Shown piece after piece: positions 18,881-28,915 of a DNA stretch of 64,000 nucleotides. Origin of the DNA: an uncultured Erythrobacter sp. (GTDB taxonomy: Bacteria > Pseudomonadota > Alphaproteobacteria > Sphingomonadales > Sphingomonadaceae); the NCBI RefSeq assembly GCF_947497915.1, contig NZ_CANMIJ010000001.1:1795611-1859610 (forward strand), written 5' to 3'. Within the stretch, counting starts at the first letter, position 1; the number at the start of each line of letters is the position of its first letter. Made by a program: the position numbers and the translations under genes. Under the pieces are notes generated by a model. It saw nothing but the letters and a program-made list of their open reading frames with translations. It had not been told where the DNA came from and ran no database searches.

Positions 18881-21757
18881 TTAGAACGATGCGCGCACAC
18901 CCAATGTGTAGCGTGCACCTGTGCGAGTGTATGTCAGCAGACGGTTGGGGAAGCGCGAGAAATCGCGTGTATCTTCGCCGAGAACGTTGATGCCTTCTGC
19001 AAAGATCTGGAACTGGTCTGTCAGTTCATAGCTTGCAGAAAGGTCGACTTGACCGAATGCTTCACGCTGGCGCGGTTCGCTAAATTCGGCTTGGCCAAGC
19101 ACCAGGAACCCGTCACGGTAGTTATACGAAGCGCGCGCGGCAAAGCCGCCATTTTCGTAGAAGCCAGTGACGTTGACCGTGTGCGGCGTAAATCCGTTAA
19201 AGCCGAGATCACCGACCGGCGCATTATCACGCGACGATGTTACGTAAGTGTAGTTCACGATACCGCCAAAGCCGTTATCGAACGTCTTTTGGAAGGCAAG
19301 CTCAACACCCGAGATCGAACCTGAGAGACCGTTACGCTGACGTGTGTCGGCGAAGTTTTCAGTTACGATTTCATCAGGAATAACACCGTTTGAATCGAAC
19401 AGGCGGATATCCTGCGGGATCAACACGGTTTCGCTCTGGATGAAGTTACCCAGTTCCTTGTGGAAGCCCGCAACGCTGAAATAGCTCAGTGCATCGAAAT
19501 ACCACTCGAACGAAATGTCGAAGTTGTCCGCTGCGAACGCTTCGAGAAGCGGGTTACCGCCGCCTGAAAGCGGGGCGTCGGAACGGCCACCAAAGGTGTT
19601 GGCAACGCCCAGCGCCGTCAGCGTTGGGCGTGTCACCGTACGGGCATAACCCATACGCAGAACGGTATCCGGTGTCGGCTCAAGCTTAATGCTGACCGAT
19701 GGCAGGAAGTTCACGTAATCGTTCGGCACCGAAGTCGGTGTCGCAACGCCGAGCACTGGCTCAAGCTGCGTATCGTTGATGTTCGCGGTGAACTCGACAA
19801 CCGGCTGATCCACGCCGCTCGACAGGACATCTGTGAATGCAACGCGGAAGCCGATGTTGGCAGTCCATGGCAGCTCGCCGCCAAAATCGCCGCCCCACTC
19901 AGTGTTGAAATATGTCGAATAGATCGACTCTTGAACCGCAAAACTGCCTGAAGCGTTGAACGTCGGCGTGTAGATGCCGAAATTCGGATCAATGTTGCCA
20001 CCGTTCAAATACGCCAGCAGCGCCGCAGTGTTGCCGCCCGTCCGGTTTGGATCGGACAAGTTGGCGACATTATTGAGCTCGCCAAAGGCTTGCGCGAATG
20101 TCGAGTTCAGGATCGTGCCCGGCACCGTGTTGGCGCCGTCTACTCCGCTAAGGAAGTCGTTGAACGAGAACTCGCTGAGGATCGATGTGTCGAACGGAAC
20201 GGTGTAGCCGCAATATGCGCAGAAGATGTTGCCTGCAGTTAGTGGTCCAGCGCCGTCCGGATCGGCAAAGTTATCAAACAGATCGCGCGATTTGGTACGA
20301 TCTGTATAGAGACCGCCAAAGGTCACGCTGGTCAGCGGACCTGCATCCACTTCCCACTCGCCATCAAAGCGCAGTTCGAACACTTCATCTTCGATCTGTG
20401 TCTGAGCGACGTTTACGAAGTGAAGACGTTGAATACTCTCATTCGTGAAATCGGAATCGATGATGTTGGTGATGGTCGAAATGCCGCTGGTGCTGGTTGA
20501 TTCGATCAAAGGCGATGTCGGAGCAAGCGCGCCAAGCACGACGAACGGGTTTGTGCCGTCACGAGTCGCACGCGAATACGAAACATCAGCAATAAGCGTC
20601 AGGCGATCAGTCGCCTCAAATTCGAAGTTACCGCCGACGGCGTATGTTTCCGCTTCGCGGTTGTTCGATGTCAGCACGTTATCGTTCTGTGAAAGACCGA
20701 TATCGCCGGCAATATCCGGGTTACGCGCTGCGAAATCGAGGCTTGGGCGATTGAACGATGTCACCGTGCCGTTTGCATCGATCTGCGGATTGATAAATGG
20801 CGGACTGAAGAAGCCTGAGAACTGCGTATCGAACGAGTCGATTTCAAACTTCGAATAAAGGCCGTCAAACGTCGCAAGGAAGCGATCACCACCGCGGAAT
20901 TGCAACGCTCCGTTGAGCGTCAGCCGCTCACGATCCTGAATGTCGCGGCTAAAGATAACCTGCTGCTGCACACGGGCGCCCGCCGGGAGTGCGCCGATAT
21001 CGGCAGTTTGAAGACCCGTTGATGTTTCAGGAGCGAAAATCGCTGCATCGCCTTCACGTAGGGCAAAACCGTTGGTGAGGTTGCGGTCAATCTGCGCGTC
21101 ACGTTTGTTATAGGATGCGCCGAACAGCACACCGACATCTCCGTTGGACCATGACAAAACGCCGCTGATGTCCGCGCCAAGCTCGCCGCTCAGTTCTTCA
21201 TAGATACCAGCCGCCGCGATGGAGCCGTTGAAACCGATCCGGTCAATCGGCTTGGCCGTGGTGACATTTACAACCGCGCCGATACCGCCCGATTGAAGGC
21301 CAGGTTGAGCCGATTTATAAACTTCAGCAGTCTGGATGATGTCCGACGATAAAACGTCGAATGAAAATTCGCGGCCGTCATTGTCGGTCGCGAGCGTGCG
21401 TCCGTTAAGGAGCACCGCGTTAAATTCTGGGCCGAGGCCGCGAACAGTGATGAACTGGCCTTCACCGCCTGAACGGTCAATCGCAACGCCTGTGATACGT
21501 TGGAGCGATTCAGCAACGTTTTGGTCTGGGAATTTGCCGACATCTTCAGCAGAAACGGCATCAACAACAGCCGAGCTGTTGCGCTTAAGATCAATCGAGT
21601 CCTGCAGGCTTTTCTTAAAACCGGTAACGATGATGACGTTTTCTTCGCCCTCGACCGTCTCGGCCTGATCGCCGTCTTGTGCGAGCGCCGGGCTCGAAAC
21701 AGCGATGGCGGCAAAAGCGGCGGACTGGGCCAGAATGGCCCGCTTCGAAATCTTCAT
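18881..21757 (-). CDS. TonB-dependent receptor, probable galactoside uptake
   Basis: Outer-membrane transporter of 958 residues. It has a signal peptide (residues 1-26, ending SSPALAQ), a TonB-box-like stretch ENVIIVTGFKKSLQDSIDLK typical of the Caulobacter/sphingomonad carbohydrate group, and a plug domain (PDQNVAESLQRITGVAIDR, then GEGQFITVRGLGPEFNAVLL). The barrel ends in GVRASF. The promoter lies in the 258 bases towards the AraC gene. Gene context with an Na+/sugar symporter and cytosolic GH36, GalK and GalT suggests an alpha-galactoside ligand, which is inference from neighbours. Confidence 0.92.
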   Translation of the reverse strand: MKISKRAILAQSAAFAAIAVSSPALAQDGDQAETVEGEENVIIVTGFKKSLQDSIDLKRNSSAVVDAVSAEDVGKFPDQNVAESLQRITGVAIDRSGGEGQFITVRGLGPEFNAVLLNGRTLATDNDGREFSFDVLSSDIIQTAEVYKSAQPGLQSGGIGAVVNVTTAKPIDRIGFNGSIAAAGIYEELSGELGADISGVLSWSNGDVGVLFGASYNKRDAQIDRNLTNGFALREGDAAIFAPETSTGLQTADIGALPAGARVQQQVIFSRDIQDRERLTLNGALQFRGGDRFLATFDGLYSKFEIDSFDTQFSGFFSPPFINPQIDANGTVTSFNRPSLDFAARNPDIAGDIGLSQNDNVLTSNNREAETYAVGGNFEFEATDRLTLIADVSYSRATRDGTNPFVVLGALAPTSPLIESTSTSGISTITNIIDSDFTNESIQRLHFVNVAQTQIEDEVFELRFDGEWEVDAGPLTSVTFGGLYTDRTKSRDLFDNFADPDGAGPLTAGNIFCAYCGYTVPFDTSILSEFSFNDFLSGVDGANTVPGTILNSTFAQAFGELNNVANLSDPNRTGGNTAALLAYLNGGNIDPNFGIYTPTFNASGSFAVQESIYSTYFNTEWGGDFGGELPWTANIGFRVAFTDVLSSGVDQPVVEFTANINDTQLEPVLGVATPTSVPNDYVNFLPSVSIKLEPTPDTVLRMGYARTVTRPTLTALGVANTFGGRSDAPLSGGGNPLLEAFAADNFDISFEWYFDALSYFSVAGFHKELGNFIQSETVLIPQDIRLFDSNGVIPDEIVTENFADTRQRNGLSGSISGVELAFQKTFDNGFGGIVNYTYVTSSRDNAPVGDLGFNGFTPHTVNVTGFYENGGFAARASYNYRDGFLVLGQAEFSEPRQREAFGQVDLSASYELTDQFQIFAEGINVLGEDTRDFSRFPNRLLTYTRTGARYTLGVRASF

Positions 21758-22015
21758 TGCTCTCTCCCTTTAGGCTTACCCGGTTCGGATGATCTCGATT
21801 GGATCAGGGTAACGCCGTAGGACCCAATGTGGTCCCCGATGTAAATTCTGCCTTGCATGGGCACGAATTCCATAGGCCGATTGGACAAGCATGAACTTTT
21901 TGGGATTTACCCCCACATGAATTGAGCAGGTTGAAGCCGTGCTGTCGCAAATTTGCAACGAAACTCAGTATCACTTCACCAATTCGCTTTTAAAGGAAGC
22001 AACTAACCCAAATCA

Positions 22016-22840
22016 TCAAATCACCGTTTGATCACGGCCAATACGGGATCTGTATTCCGATGGTGACCAGCCAACAGTTTTGCTGAATTGGCGGCTGAAA
22101 TGGTATTCATCGCAATATCCCAGCTCATCTGAAATATCGCGCAGCAACACCCCCGGCTCACCTAACATTGCACAGGCGCGCTCCATCAATAGACTGGTGC
22201 GGTATCGACCAGGCGATCGCCCGGCGAGCTTGCGAAAGCGCTTGCGAAACCCCTCGTATGACTGTTCCATCCGCCGCGCGGAAACGCGAATATCCATAGT
22301 TTCAGAGATGGCTTGCTTTGCTTGCTCCAGCCAAGCGATATCATCCACCATGTCGACCTCGCTCGCCTTGGCGATATCTGCGAGCAAACCCTGAAGCCCG
22401 ATGGTTTCGCGCACCAGCTCATTCTCGGTCTGCGCACTGGTGCCGCCGATCAGGCCAAGAATGCGGTCGCGCCAGAAATCCATTGGATGCAGTGCAATCA
22501 CGGGCCGTTCTTCGTCAATGCATTTGGCTTTACGCCACAAATCAAAAACCGGCCCTTCAAATACGAGATAAAACTCATCCCAGCTCTCTCCGCGCTCCGG
22601 GCCATACCAGTGCTCTACATCGGGATAGATCAGGATCGCATCACCTGCATTCACATCTTGTTCGATCCCGCGTTCATCGCGGTAATACCCTTTACCACGC
22701 GTAACATAGACAAGGGTGAAGTGCGGCAGCGTGCGCCGCGCTGTCAAAACGCCCACGCCTTTGTGCAAAAAGCAGGCAATCTTTATGCCCCCAATGGGAG
22801 ACAGATGGAGATTCTGCTTGTAGACCTTTTCTTCCCACAT
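22016..22840 (-). CDS. AraC-family transcriptional regulator
   Basis: 274 residues. The N-terminal cupin-type effector domain (TRGKGYYRDERGIEQDV, GDAILIYPDVEHWYGP) would bind a sugar. The C-terminal double HTH reads SVRRMEQS-like (FRKRFRKLAGRSPGRYR) and DISDELGYCDEYHFSRQF followed by SKTVGWSPSEYR. It sits between the receptor/symporter genes on its own strand and the divergent alpha-galactosidase operon, so it is the likely switch for both. The 168-base divergent intergenic region should hold its operators. No clear repeat stood out there. Confidence 0.92.
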   Translation of the reverse strand: MWEEKVYKQNLHLSPIGGIKIACFLHKGVGVLTARRTLPHFTLVYVTRGKGYYRDERGIEQDVNAGDAILIYPDVEHWYGPERGESWDEFYLVFEGPVFDLWRKAKCIDEERPVIALHPMDFWRDRILGLIGGTSAQTENELVRETIGLQGLLADIAKASEVDMVDDIAWLEQAKQAISETMDIRVSARRMEQSYEGFRKRFRKLAGRSPGRYRTSLLMERACAMLGEPGVLLRDISDELGYCDEYHFSRQFSKTVGWSPSEYRSRIGRDQTVI

Positions 22841-23008
22841 GACGCGCCCAGCTCCCTTTAATCACAATGGGATACCAAAAAATTCATGCTCTGCCAAAAC
22901 ACCTCTTCACAATTGCGCCGATTTGGCGAGATTGCTGCACGAGAGGCGGATTTCGGCTGATGGAAAGACTGAGCCGAAACGCGACGGGACACGGGATGGA
23001 CTCCTTGG

Positions 23009-25291
23009 ATGGCTGATACGTCAGAAGATGGCGCCGCTGGATATGCAGGTAATGGCAGCGGCAATGATGTCGGCGATCCGTCGATGAGTGACGATATCGC
23101 CATTCATCAGCACGGCCCTGTTCCGGCCGATGATCCCGCCGATCGGGCAGAGGCCAAGCATTCCTTCTTCGCGCTGCGCGCAGGTGGAGCTTTGGTTGCG
23201 CTAGAAGCCAGCCGAGGCATGCGGCCTATCGTCGTTTATGCGGGCTGCGATTTGCCCGGTGTTGATCCCAGCGAACTCGCCTTGCTTTCCACACAGCAGC
23301 ATGCCCCTGGCAGCGCTTCCGTTCCGCTACGCGGATCGATCCTCAATGAAATCGGCACGGGCATTTCTGGCCCGTCAGGCTTGATCGCACATCGCTCTGG
23401 CGAAGACTGGGCAATCGATCTGCGCATCGAACGGGTCGAACAGGCATCGCCCGCCGAGATCACCATTCGGTGCAAAGACAATACAACAGGCATTGCGACA
23501 CGCCACACCCTCGCCTTGCGAGAAGACACCGGAATGCTCGTTTGCAGCACCTCAATCGAGAACACTGGCAAGCGCGACCTAGAGGTTGATTGGTGCGCTG
23601 CTCTCTGCCTGCCTCTCGATCCGCGACTGACTCGATTCCTGAGTTTTACCGGCAAATGGGCGCATGAGTTCGCGATCGAGGAAGTGCAAGACTTCAAAGG
23701 CAGCGTTGTCCGCGAAAACAAATCGGGCCGCACCAGCCACAACGTCTTTCCCGGTGGGATTATGGCGACGCCGCAAACATGCGAAAACGAGGGCATAGCA
23801 CTTGGCTTTCATCTCGCGTGGAGCGGCAATCACCGCTTGCGAATTGACCGCCACAGCGACGGGCACTCGCTCGTTCAGATGGGCGAGCTATCCTTCCCCG
23901 GCGAAATTAGGCTTGGACAGGGTGAAAGCTATCAAACGCCCGACTTCCTCGCCTGTTGGTCTGACACAGGTTTCAATGCAGTCAGCCATGCATTCCATGA
24001 CTATTTGAGCGGCGAAGTCCTCGATGCGCGCACCAATGCCAAGCCGCGCCCCGTCCACTACAACACGTGGGAAGCGGTCTATTTTAATCACAATGAAAAA
24101 GACCTGCTAGATTTGGCACGGGCAGCCGCAGATGTCGGTGCGGAGCGGTTTGTGCTGGACGATGGTTGGTTCGGTTCGCGTCGCCACGATGGCGCTGGCC
24201 TAGGCGATTGGTGGGTCACACCAGAGCTTTACCCCAACGGCCTTCATCCGCTTGCCAATAAAGTTCGCGAATTGGGAATGGACTTTGGTCTCTGGTTTGA
24301 GCCGGAAATGGTCAATCCTGACAGCGACCTTTACCGCGCGCATCCGGATTGGGTGTTGAAAGCAGAAGGCGTTGATGCCGTTCCATTCCGGGGGCAACTG
24401 ACGCTCGACCTCACGAAAACTGAAGTCTTTGACTATCTGTTTGAACGGATCACTGAGCTCGTTGGCACATACCAAATCGCGTATATCAAATGGGATATGA
24501 ACCGCGATACAAACCACCCCGCCAGCAGCGGGCGCGGCGCGATGCATCGGCAGACACAGGCAGTGTACCGTTTGATCGCGAAACTTCGCACTGCACATCC
24601 CGATCTAGAGATTGAAAGCTGTTCATCTGGCGGAGCGCGTGCCGATTTCGGAATAATGCGTCACGCAGACCGCATCTGGACATCGGACAATAATGACGCA
24701 CGTCAGCGTCAGCATATCATGCGCGGCGCGAGCCATTTCTTCCCGCTAAAAGTGCTCGGCAACCATGTCGGCCCACGGCGTTGCCACATTACGGGCCGCG
24801 AGTTCAGCATGGCGTTCCGCGTTGGCAGCGCGATGCTTGGCCATATGGGCATGGAACTGGATTTGCGCGATGAGAGCGAAGCTGATTTCAGAACTCTGAA
24901 AGCCGGGATCGCACTTCACAAAAAGCACCGCGATCTGATCCATTCGGGCCGCTTTGTCCGGCTCGAAAGCAGCGAGACGACCAACCTTGTCGGTTGCGTC
25001 TCTCACAATCAGAACGAAGCAATATTCTCCTACGCCAAGCTGGAAACAGAGCTGGCGACGATGCCCGCACGGATTGTGTTGAGCAGCTTGAACCCAGACG
25101 CAAAATACCGCGTCCGGATGATCTGGCCGTGGTTTAATCCGTCGATCAGCATGCCTTCGATCGTTGATGCAGCCAATTTACGCGGTGATGGGCACATCTT
25201 TTCAGGTGCAGCTTTGATGGGGCATGGTATGCAGCCTCCGCTCACGTTCCCTGATACGTGTTTGATCTATCACCTCGAAGCCTGCGAGTAA
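23009..25291 (+). CDS. Alpha-galactosidase, glycoside hydrolase family 36
   Basis: Retaining alpha-galactosidase of 760 residues. Asp496 in IKWDMNRD is the GH36 nucleophile, and Asp560 in WTSDNNDARQ is the acid/base. CSSGGARADFG and the RFVLDDGWFGSR motif are family signatures. There is no signal peptide, so it acts in the cytosol on an imported substrate. The first 25 residues are poorly conserved in style, and Met26 (23084) is an alternative start. It is the first gene of a four-gene operon with glpD-like, galT and galK genes. Confidence 0.94.
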   Translation: MADTSEDGAAGYAGNGSGNDVGDPSMSDDIAIHQHGPVPADDPADRAEAKHSFFALRAGGALVALEASRGMRPIVVYAGCDLPGVDPSELALLSTQQHAPGSASVPLRGSILNEIGTGISGPSGLIAHRSGEDWAIDLRIERVEQASPAEITIRCKDNTTGIATRHTLALREDTGMLVCSTSIENTGKRDLEVDWCAALCLPLDPRLTRFLSFTGKWAHEFAIEEVQDFKGSVVRENKSGRTSHNVFPGGIMATPQTCENEGIALGFHLAWSGNHRLRIDRHSDGHSLVQMGELSFPGEIRLGQGESYQTPDFLACWSDTGFNAVSHAFHDYLSGEVLDARTNAKPRPVHYNTWEAVYFNHNEKDLLDLARAAADVGAERFVLDDGWFGSRRHDGAGLGDWWVTPELYPNGLHPLANKVRELGMDFGLWFEPEMVNPDSDLYRAHPDWVLKAEGVDAVPFRGQLTLDLTKTEVFDYLFERITELVGTYQIAYIKWDMNRDTNHPASSGRGAMHRQTQAVYRLIAKLRTAHPDLEIESCSSGGARADFGIMRHADRIWTSDNNDARQRQHIMRGASHFFPLKVLGNHVGPRRCHITGREFSMAFRVGSAMLGHMGMELDLRDESEADFRTLKAGIALHKKHRDLIHSGRFVRLESSETTNLVGCVSHNQNEAIFSYAKLETELATMPARIVLSSLNPDAKYRVRMIWPWFNPSISMPSIVDAANLRGDGHIFSGAALMGHGMQPPLTFPDTCLIYHLEACE

Positions 25292-25299
25292 GTCCGATA

Positions 25300-26796
25300 A
25301 TGAGCGAACCCTATGATCTGCTGGTAATTGGCGGCGGGATCAATGGCGCTGGCATTGCCCGCGATGCCGCCGGTCGCGGTCTGTCCGTTCTACTTGTCGA
25401 AAAGGACGATCTGGCGAGCCACACGTCCAGCGCCTCTACCAAGCTGGTGCATGGCGGCCTGCGCTATCTCGAGCATATGGAATTCCGGCTGGTGCGGGAA
25501 AGCCTGATTGAGAGAGAGCGTCTGCTTAAGATCGCGCCGCATATCATCTGGCCGCTGCGTTTCGTATTGCCGCATGACAAAGGCCTGCGCCCGAAATGGA
25601 TGCTGCGGCTTGGGCTGTTTATGTATGATAATCTGGGCGGGCGGAAAATTCTGCGCCCTACCCGCACGCTTGATCTGCGTGCGGCGCCGCATGGCGGCAT
25701 TCTTGAGGATCGGCTTGCGACAGGGTTCGAATATTCGGACTGTTGGGTCGAGGATTCCCGGTTGGTCGTGCTCAATTGCGTCGATGCGAAAGAGCGCGGT
25801 GCGGAGATCCGAACCCGCACCGAATGCACCAGCTTGGATCGGCGCAAAGACATTTGGATCGCCGATCTGCGAACTACAGACGGAACCGAAGAACGCGTGA
25901 CAGCACGCCGCGTGGTGAACGCTGCTGGCCCGTGGGTCGATAAAGTTCTGGGCCGCGCAATGCCGGATAGCGCGCATGAGAACCTGCGCCTTGTCAAAGG
26001 CAGCCACCTGATCTTCCCGCGCCTTTTCGAGGGCGATCACTGCTACATCTTTCAGAACAAGGATGACCGGATCATCTTTGCAATTCCCTATGAGCGCGAC
26101 TTCACGCTTGTCGGAACGACCGATCAGGGTTTCGAAGGCGACCCGACCGGCATCGATATTTCGCCCGAAGAGGCGGTCTATATCTGCGATGCGGCGAACG
26201 AATATCTGCGCACCGACATTTCGCCAGAACAGGCTGTGTCGAGCTATGCCGGAGTGCGCCCGCTTTACGATGACAAGTCCGCCAGCAACTCCACAGTCAC
26301 GCGCGATTATGTGTTCGAACTAGATCAGGGCGAAGACGGCAACGCTCCGCCGCTGCTATCGATCTTTGGCGGGAAGATCACAACCTATCGCAAGCTTGCC
26401 GAGCATGCGATTGAAAAGCTTGGCATTGCTGGTGAAGGCTGGACGGCTGACAAGCACTTGCCGGGCGGCGATATTGCTGTCGAAGCATTCGAGACGCAGC
26501 TTAAAGAATTGCAGATGCAAAATGACTGGTTCCCCGCAGAGGGCATGCGGCGGCTGTTCCGCGCCTATGGTACGCGGGTGAACACACTCTTGGCGGATGC
26601 GCGCGGGTTAAACGATCTGGGCGAGCATTTTGGCGGCGACCTTTATGCGTGTGAGCTCGAATATATGGTGGCTCACGAATTTGTGACCAGCGCGGAGGAT
26701 GCACTCTGGCGGCGAAGCAAACTGCGCCTGCATCTTGATGAGGCCGCGCAGCAACGGGTTGAAAGCTGGTTTGCAAACCGGATGGCAGAGGCATGA
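25300..26796 (+). CDS. glpD: Glycerol-3-phosphate dehydrogenase (FAD), GlpD family
   Basis: Membrane-associated flavoenzyme that oxidises sn-glycerol 3-phosphate to DHAP and passes electrons to quinone. 498 residues from MSEPYDLLVI. The FAD-binding GGGINGAGIARDAAGRG comes first, then SSASTKLVHGGLRYLEHMEF, GTTDQGFEGD and a C-terminal GlpD domain. It starts 8 bases after the GH36 stop and overlaps galT by four bases. Its place inside a galactoside operon, with no glycerol kinase in the window, suggests that the galactoside yields glycerol. Family call firm, pathway role inferred. Confidence 0.9.
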   Translation: MSEPYDLLVIGGGINGAGIARDAAGRGLSVLLVEKDDLASHTSSASTKLVHGGLRYLEHMEFRLVRESLIERERLLKIAPHIIWPLRFVLPHDKGLRPKWMLRLGLFMYDNLGGRKILRPTRTLDLRAAPHGGILEDRLATGFEYSDCWVEDSRLVVLNCVDAKERGAEIRTRTECTSLDRRKDIWIADLRTTDGTEERVTARRVVNAAGPWVDKVLGRAMPDSAHENLRLVKGSHLIFPRLFEGDHCYIFQNKDDRIIFAIPYERDFTLVGTTDQGFEGDPTGIDISPEEAVYICDAANEYLRTDISPEQAVSSYAGVRPLYDDKSASNSTVTRDYVFELDQGEDGNAPPLLSIFGGKITTYRKLAEHAIEKLGIAGEGWTADKHLPGGDIAVEAFETQLKELQMQNDWFPAEGMRRLFRAYGTRVNTLLADARGLNDLGEHFGGDLYACELEYMVAHEFVTSAEDALWRRSKLRLHLDEAAQQRVESWFANRMAEA

Positions 26797-27875
26797 GCGC
26801 GCCAATCGCCCTTCCCCGCTCAATCGGCGCGCAGACGTATCGCCGCGATCACCGCAAAGCCGATGGGCGCATTTTGCACCTCTATGGCCGCACTCCGCAT
26901 GATCTCCCGCTGCAATCCGAAAGCGCGGACGAAATCGCACAAGGCGGAGAGATACGTCACCACCCGCTTCGGGATGAATGGAACGTCTATGCTGCGCACA
27001 GGCAGAACCGCACGTTCAAACCCAGCGCCGCCGACGACCCGCTCGCACCCACTCGGCCAGATGGCCCGGAAACCGAGATCCCGTTTAGCGATTTCGAACT
27101 GGCAATTTTCGAGAACAAATTTGCCGCCTTTCACCCCAGCGCTTCGAATGCTGCAATGCTCCCGGGGATCACAAACGAACCTGCCAAGGGTGCTTGCGAT
27201 GTCGTGGTCTATGGCCCCGAAGCCAGCGGCAATTTGCATTCGATCGGTGAAGACCGCCGTCAAGTCCTGATTGCAGCCTTGATAGACCGTTATGAAACAC
27301 TCTTCAAAACGGGATGTAACTATGTGTTACCATTCGAAAATCGCGGCGACGAAGTTGGCGTGACGCTGCATCACCCACATGGTCAGATTTACGGATTTGA
27401 GCGGGTGCCCGAAATTCAGCAGCGCGCAATTGATGCGTTCGCGGGCGGGTATGACCTTGCGAGCGAGATCACAGCGGCTTTGCCTGATTATGGCCTAGGT
27501 GAAGCGGGCAGCGTCGCGGCGTTCGTGCCGCGTTTTGCTCGTTTTCCTTATGAGGTTTGGCTGGCTCCGCGCATCCGCCGCGACGGGCCATGGGATTGCA
27601 CCGACGAAGAGCTTGGCGGCCTCGCCTATTGGCTTGGCGAAGTGACCCGCCGCTACGACGCCCTGTTCCAGCAGCCCGCGGCGACAATGATGGCATTCCA
27701 CGCTGCACCTGCTGGCGGCTCAGAAAATTACCACTTCACCGTGCAATTTTACCCCTTGCTGCGTGCGCCCGGCCGCCAGAAATATCTCGCCTCAGTCGAG
27801 CAGCACACCGGCACTTTCACCGTTGATGTAATGCCCGAAAGTGCAATCGCGGCTCTCAGGGAGCTTGGATCATGA
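26793..27875 (+). CDS. galT: Galactose-1-phosphate uridylyltransferase
   Basis: Leloir pathway enzyme exchanging galactose 1-phosphate with UDP-glucose. 360 residues. The HIT-type active site HHPHGQ is at 193-198 with His196 as the uridylylated nucleophile. HPLRDEWNVYAAHRQNR near residue 57 and ENKFAAFHPS near 107 are typical. The zinc-binding Cys pair of the Escherichia coli enzyme is not evident. Both ends overlap neighbours by four bases (ATGA), giving tight coupling to glpD and galK. Confidence 0.95.
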   Translation: MSAPIALPRSIGAQTYRRDHRKADGRILHLYGRTPHDLPLQSESADEIAQGGEIRHHPLRDEWNVYAAHRQNRTFKPSAADDPLAPTRPDGPETEIPFSDFELAIFENKFAAFHPSASNAAMLPGITNEPAKGACDVVVYGPEASGNLHSIGEDRRQVLIAALIDRYETLFKTGCNYVLPFENRGDEVGVTLHHPHGQIYGFERVPEIQQRAIDAFAGGYDLASEITAALPDYGLGEAGSVAAFVPRFARFPYEVWLAPRIRRDGPWDCTDEELGGLAYWLGEVTRRYDALFQQPAATMMAFHAAPAGGSENYHFTVQFYPLLRAPGRQKYLASVEQHTGTFTVDVMPESAIAALRELGS

Positions 27876-28915
27876 GCGAACATTTCGCCGCCAACGCACC
27901 CGGCCGCGTCAATCTGATTGGAGAACACACCGACTATAATGGCGGCATGGTTCTGCCTGCTGCGCTCGCTGTAGGATTGGAAGTCACCCTCGCCCCGCGC
28001 AACGACAGCGCGGTGGCGGTAAGCTCTGGCGGATATGACGCACCTGCGATCCGCGATCTGTCCGATGATGCGGTGGGCGATTGGGCCGATCCGTGCGTCG
28101 GTGCCATTCGTGAGGCAAACAGCCTTGGCTTGCTAAATGGCGGTGCCACTCTGGACGTGACCTCGACCATTCCAGAAGGCTCCGGCCTGTCTTCCTCTGC
28201 CGCTCTCATCGTCGCCGTGTTGAAAGCAGCACGCGCAGCAAAGGGCGAAGGGCCAAGCGATGTTGAACTGGCCGTTGCAGCTCGGCGGGTTGAGAATAAT
28301 TATATGGGCGTACCCTGCGGGATCATGGATCAAATGGCAGTCGCTCTCGCGACACCAGGCACGGCTATGGCTCTGGAAACACGCTCGCTCGATTACACGC
28401 TTGTCGCTTTGCCCAGCACACATGAATTGGTCGTCGTCCATTCTGGCAAGACCCGCAAGCTAACCGATGGGCGCTATGCCGCGCGCAAAGTGGAATGCGA
28501 CGCGGCGAAGCGGCATTTCGCCACCGAGGATTTGTGCCTCCTTGATTGGGACGAGGTTGTCAGCGCAGATTTGGCCGAAGCGCCGAAGAAACGCACGCTG
28601 CATTGTGTGAGCGAGAACATCCGAGTCCACACGGCCATCGCAGCTCTTACAGCCGGCGATATGGCGAGCCTTGGTACGGCAATGAACGAAAGCCACGTGT
28701 CGATGCGCGACCTGTTTGAAATGTCGCTGCCAGAGATTGATGCTTTGGTGAATTCGGCGACCGAGCTTGGCGCTGCGGGCGCTCGCCTCACGGGCGGCGG
28801 GTTTGGCGGCTGTATTGTTGCCTGCGTAGATAAGTCAGCCCGCTCGGAATGGCTCGACGCGTTGCTGGCTCGCCATCCAGAGGCACGTTTTATCGATGCA
28901 GTAGGCGGTGTTTAG
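27872..28915 (+). CDS. galK: Galactokinase
   Basis: GHMP kinase that phosphorylates galactose at C1. 347 residues. The substrate signature GRVNLIGEHTDYNGG is at about residue 11, the ATP-binding loop PEGSGLSSSAAL at about 100, and motif 3 is LTGGGFGGCIVA near the C-terminus. It is the last gene of the GH36-glpD-galT-galK operon. Its 3' end overlaps the convergent M50 protease gene by four bases. No galE or glycerol kinase gene is in the window. Confidence 0.96.
   Translation: MSEHFAANAPGRVNLIGEHTDYNGGMVLPAALAVGLEVTLAPRNDSAVAVSSGGYDAPAIRDLSDDAVGDWADPCVGAIREANSLGLLNGGATLDVTSTIPEGSGLSSSAALIVAVLKAARAAKGEGPSDVELAVAARRVENNYMGVPCGIMDQMAVALATPGTAMALETRSLDYTLVALPSTHELVVVHSGKTRKLTDGRYAARKVECDAAKRHFATEDLCLLDWDEVVSADLAEAPKKRTLHCVSENIRVHTAIAALTAGDMASLGTAMNESHVSMRDLFEMSLPEIDALVNSATELGAAGARLTGGGFGGCIVACVDKSARSEWLDALLARHPEARFIDAVGGV

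Noticed and set aside
20445..20858. Plus-strand open frame of 137 codons inside the galactoside receptor gene
   Set aside because: Antisense artefact of the TonB receptor barrel.
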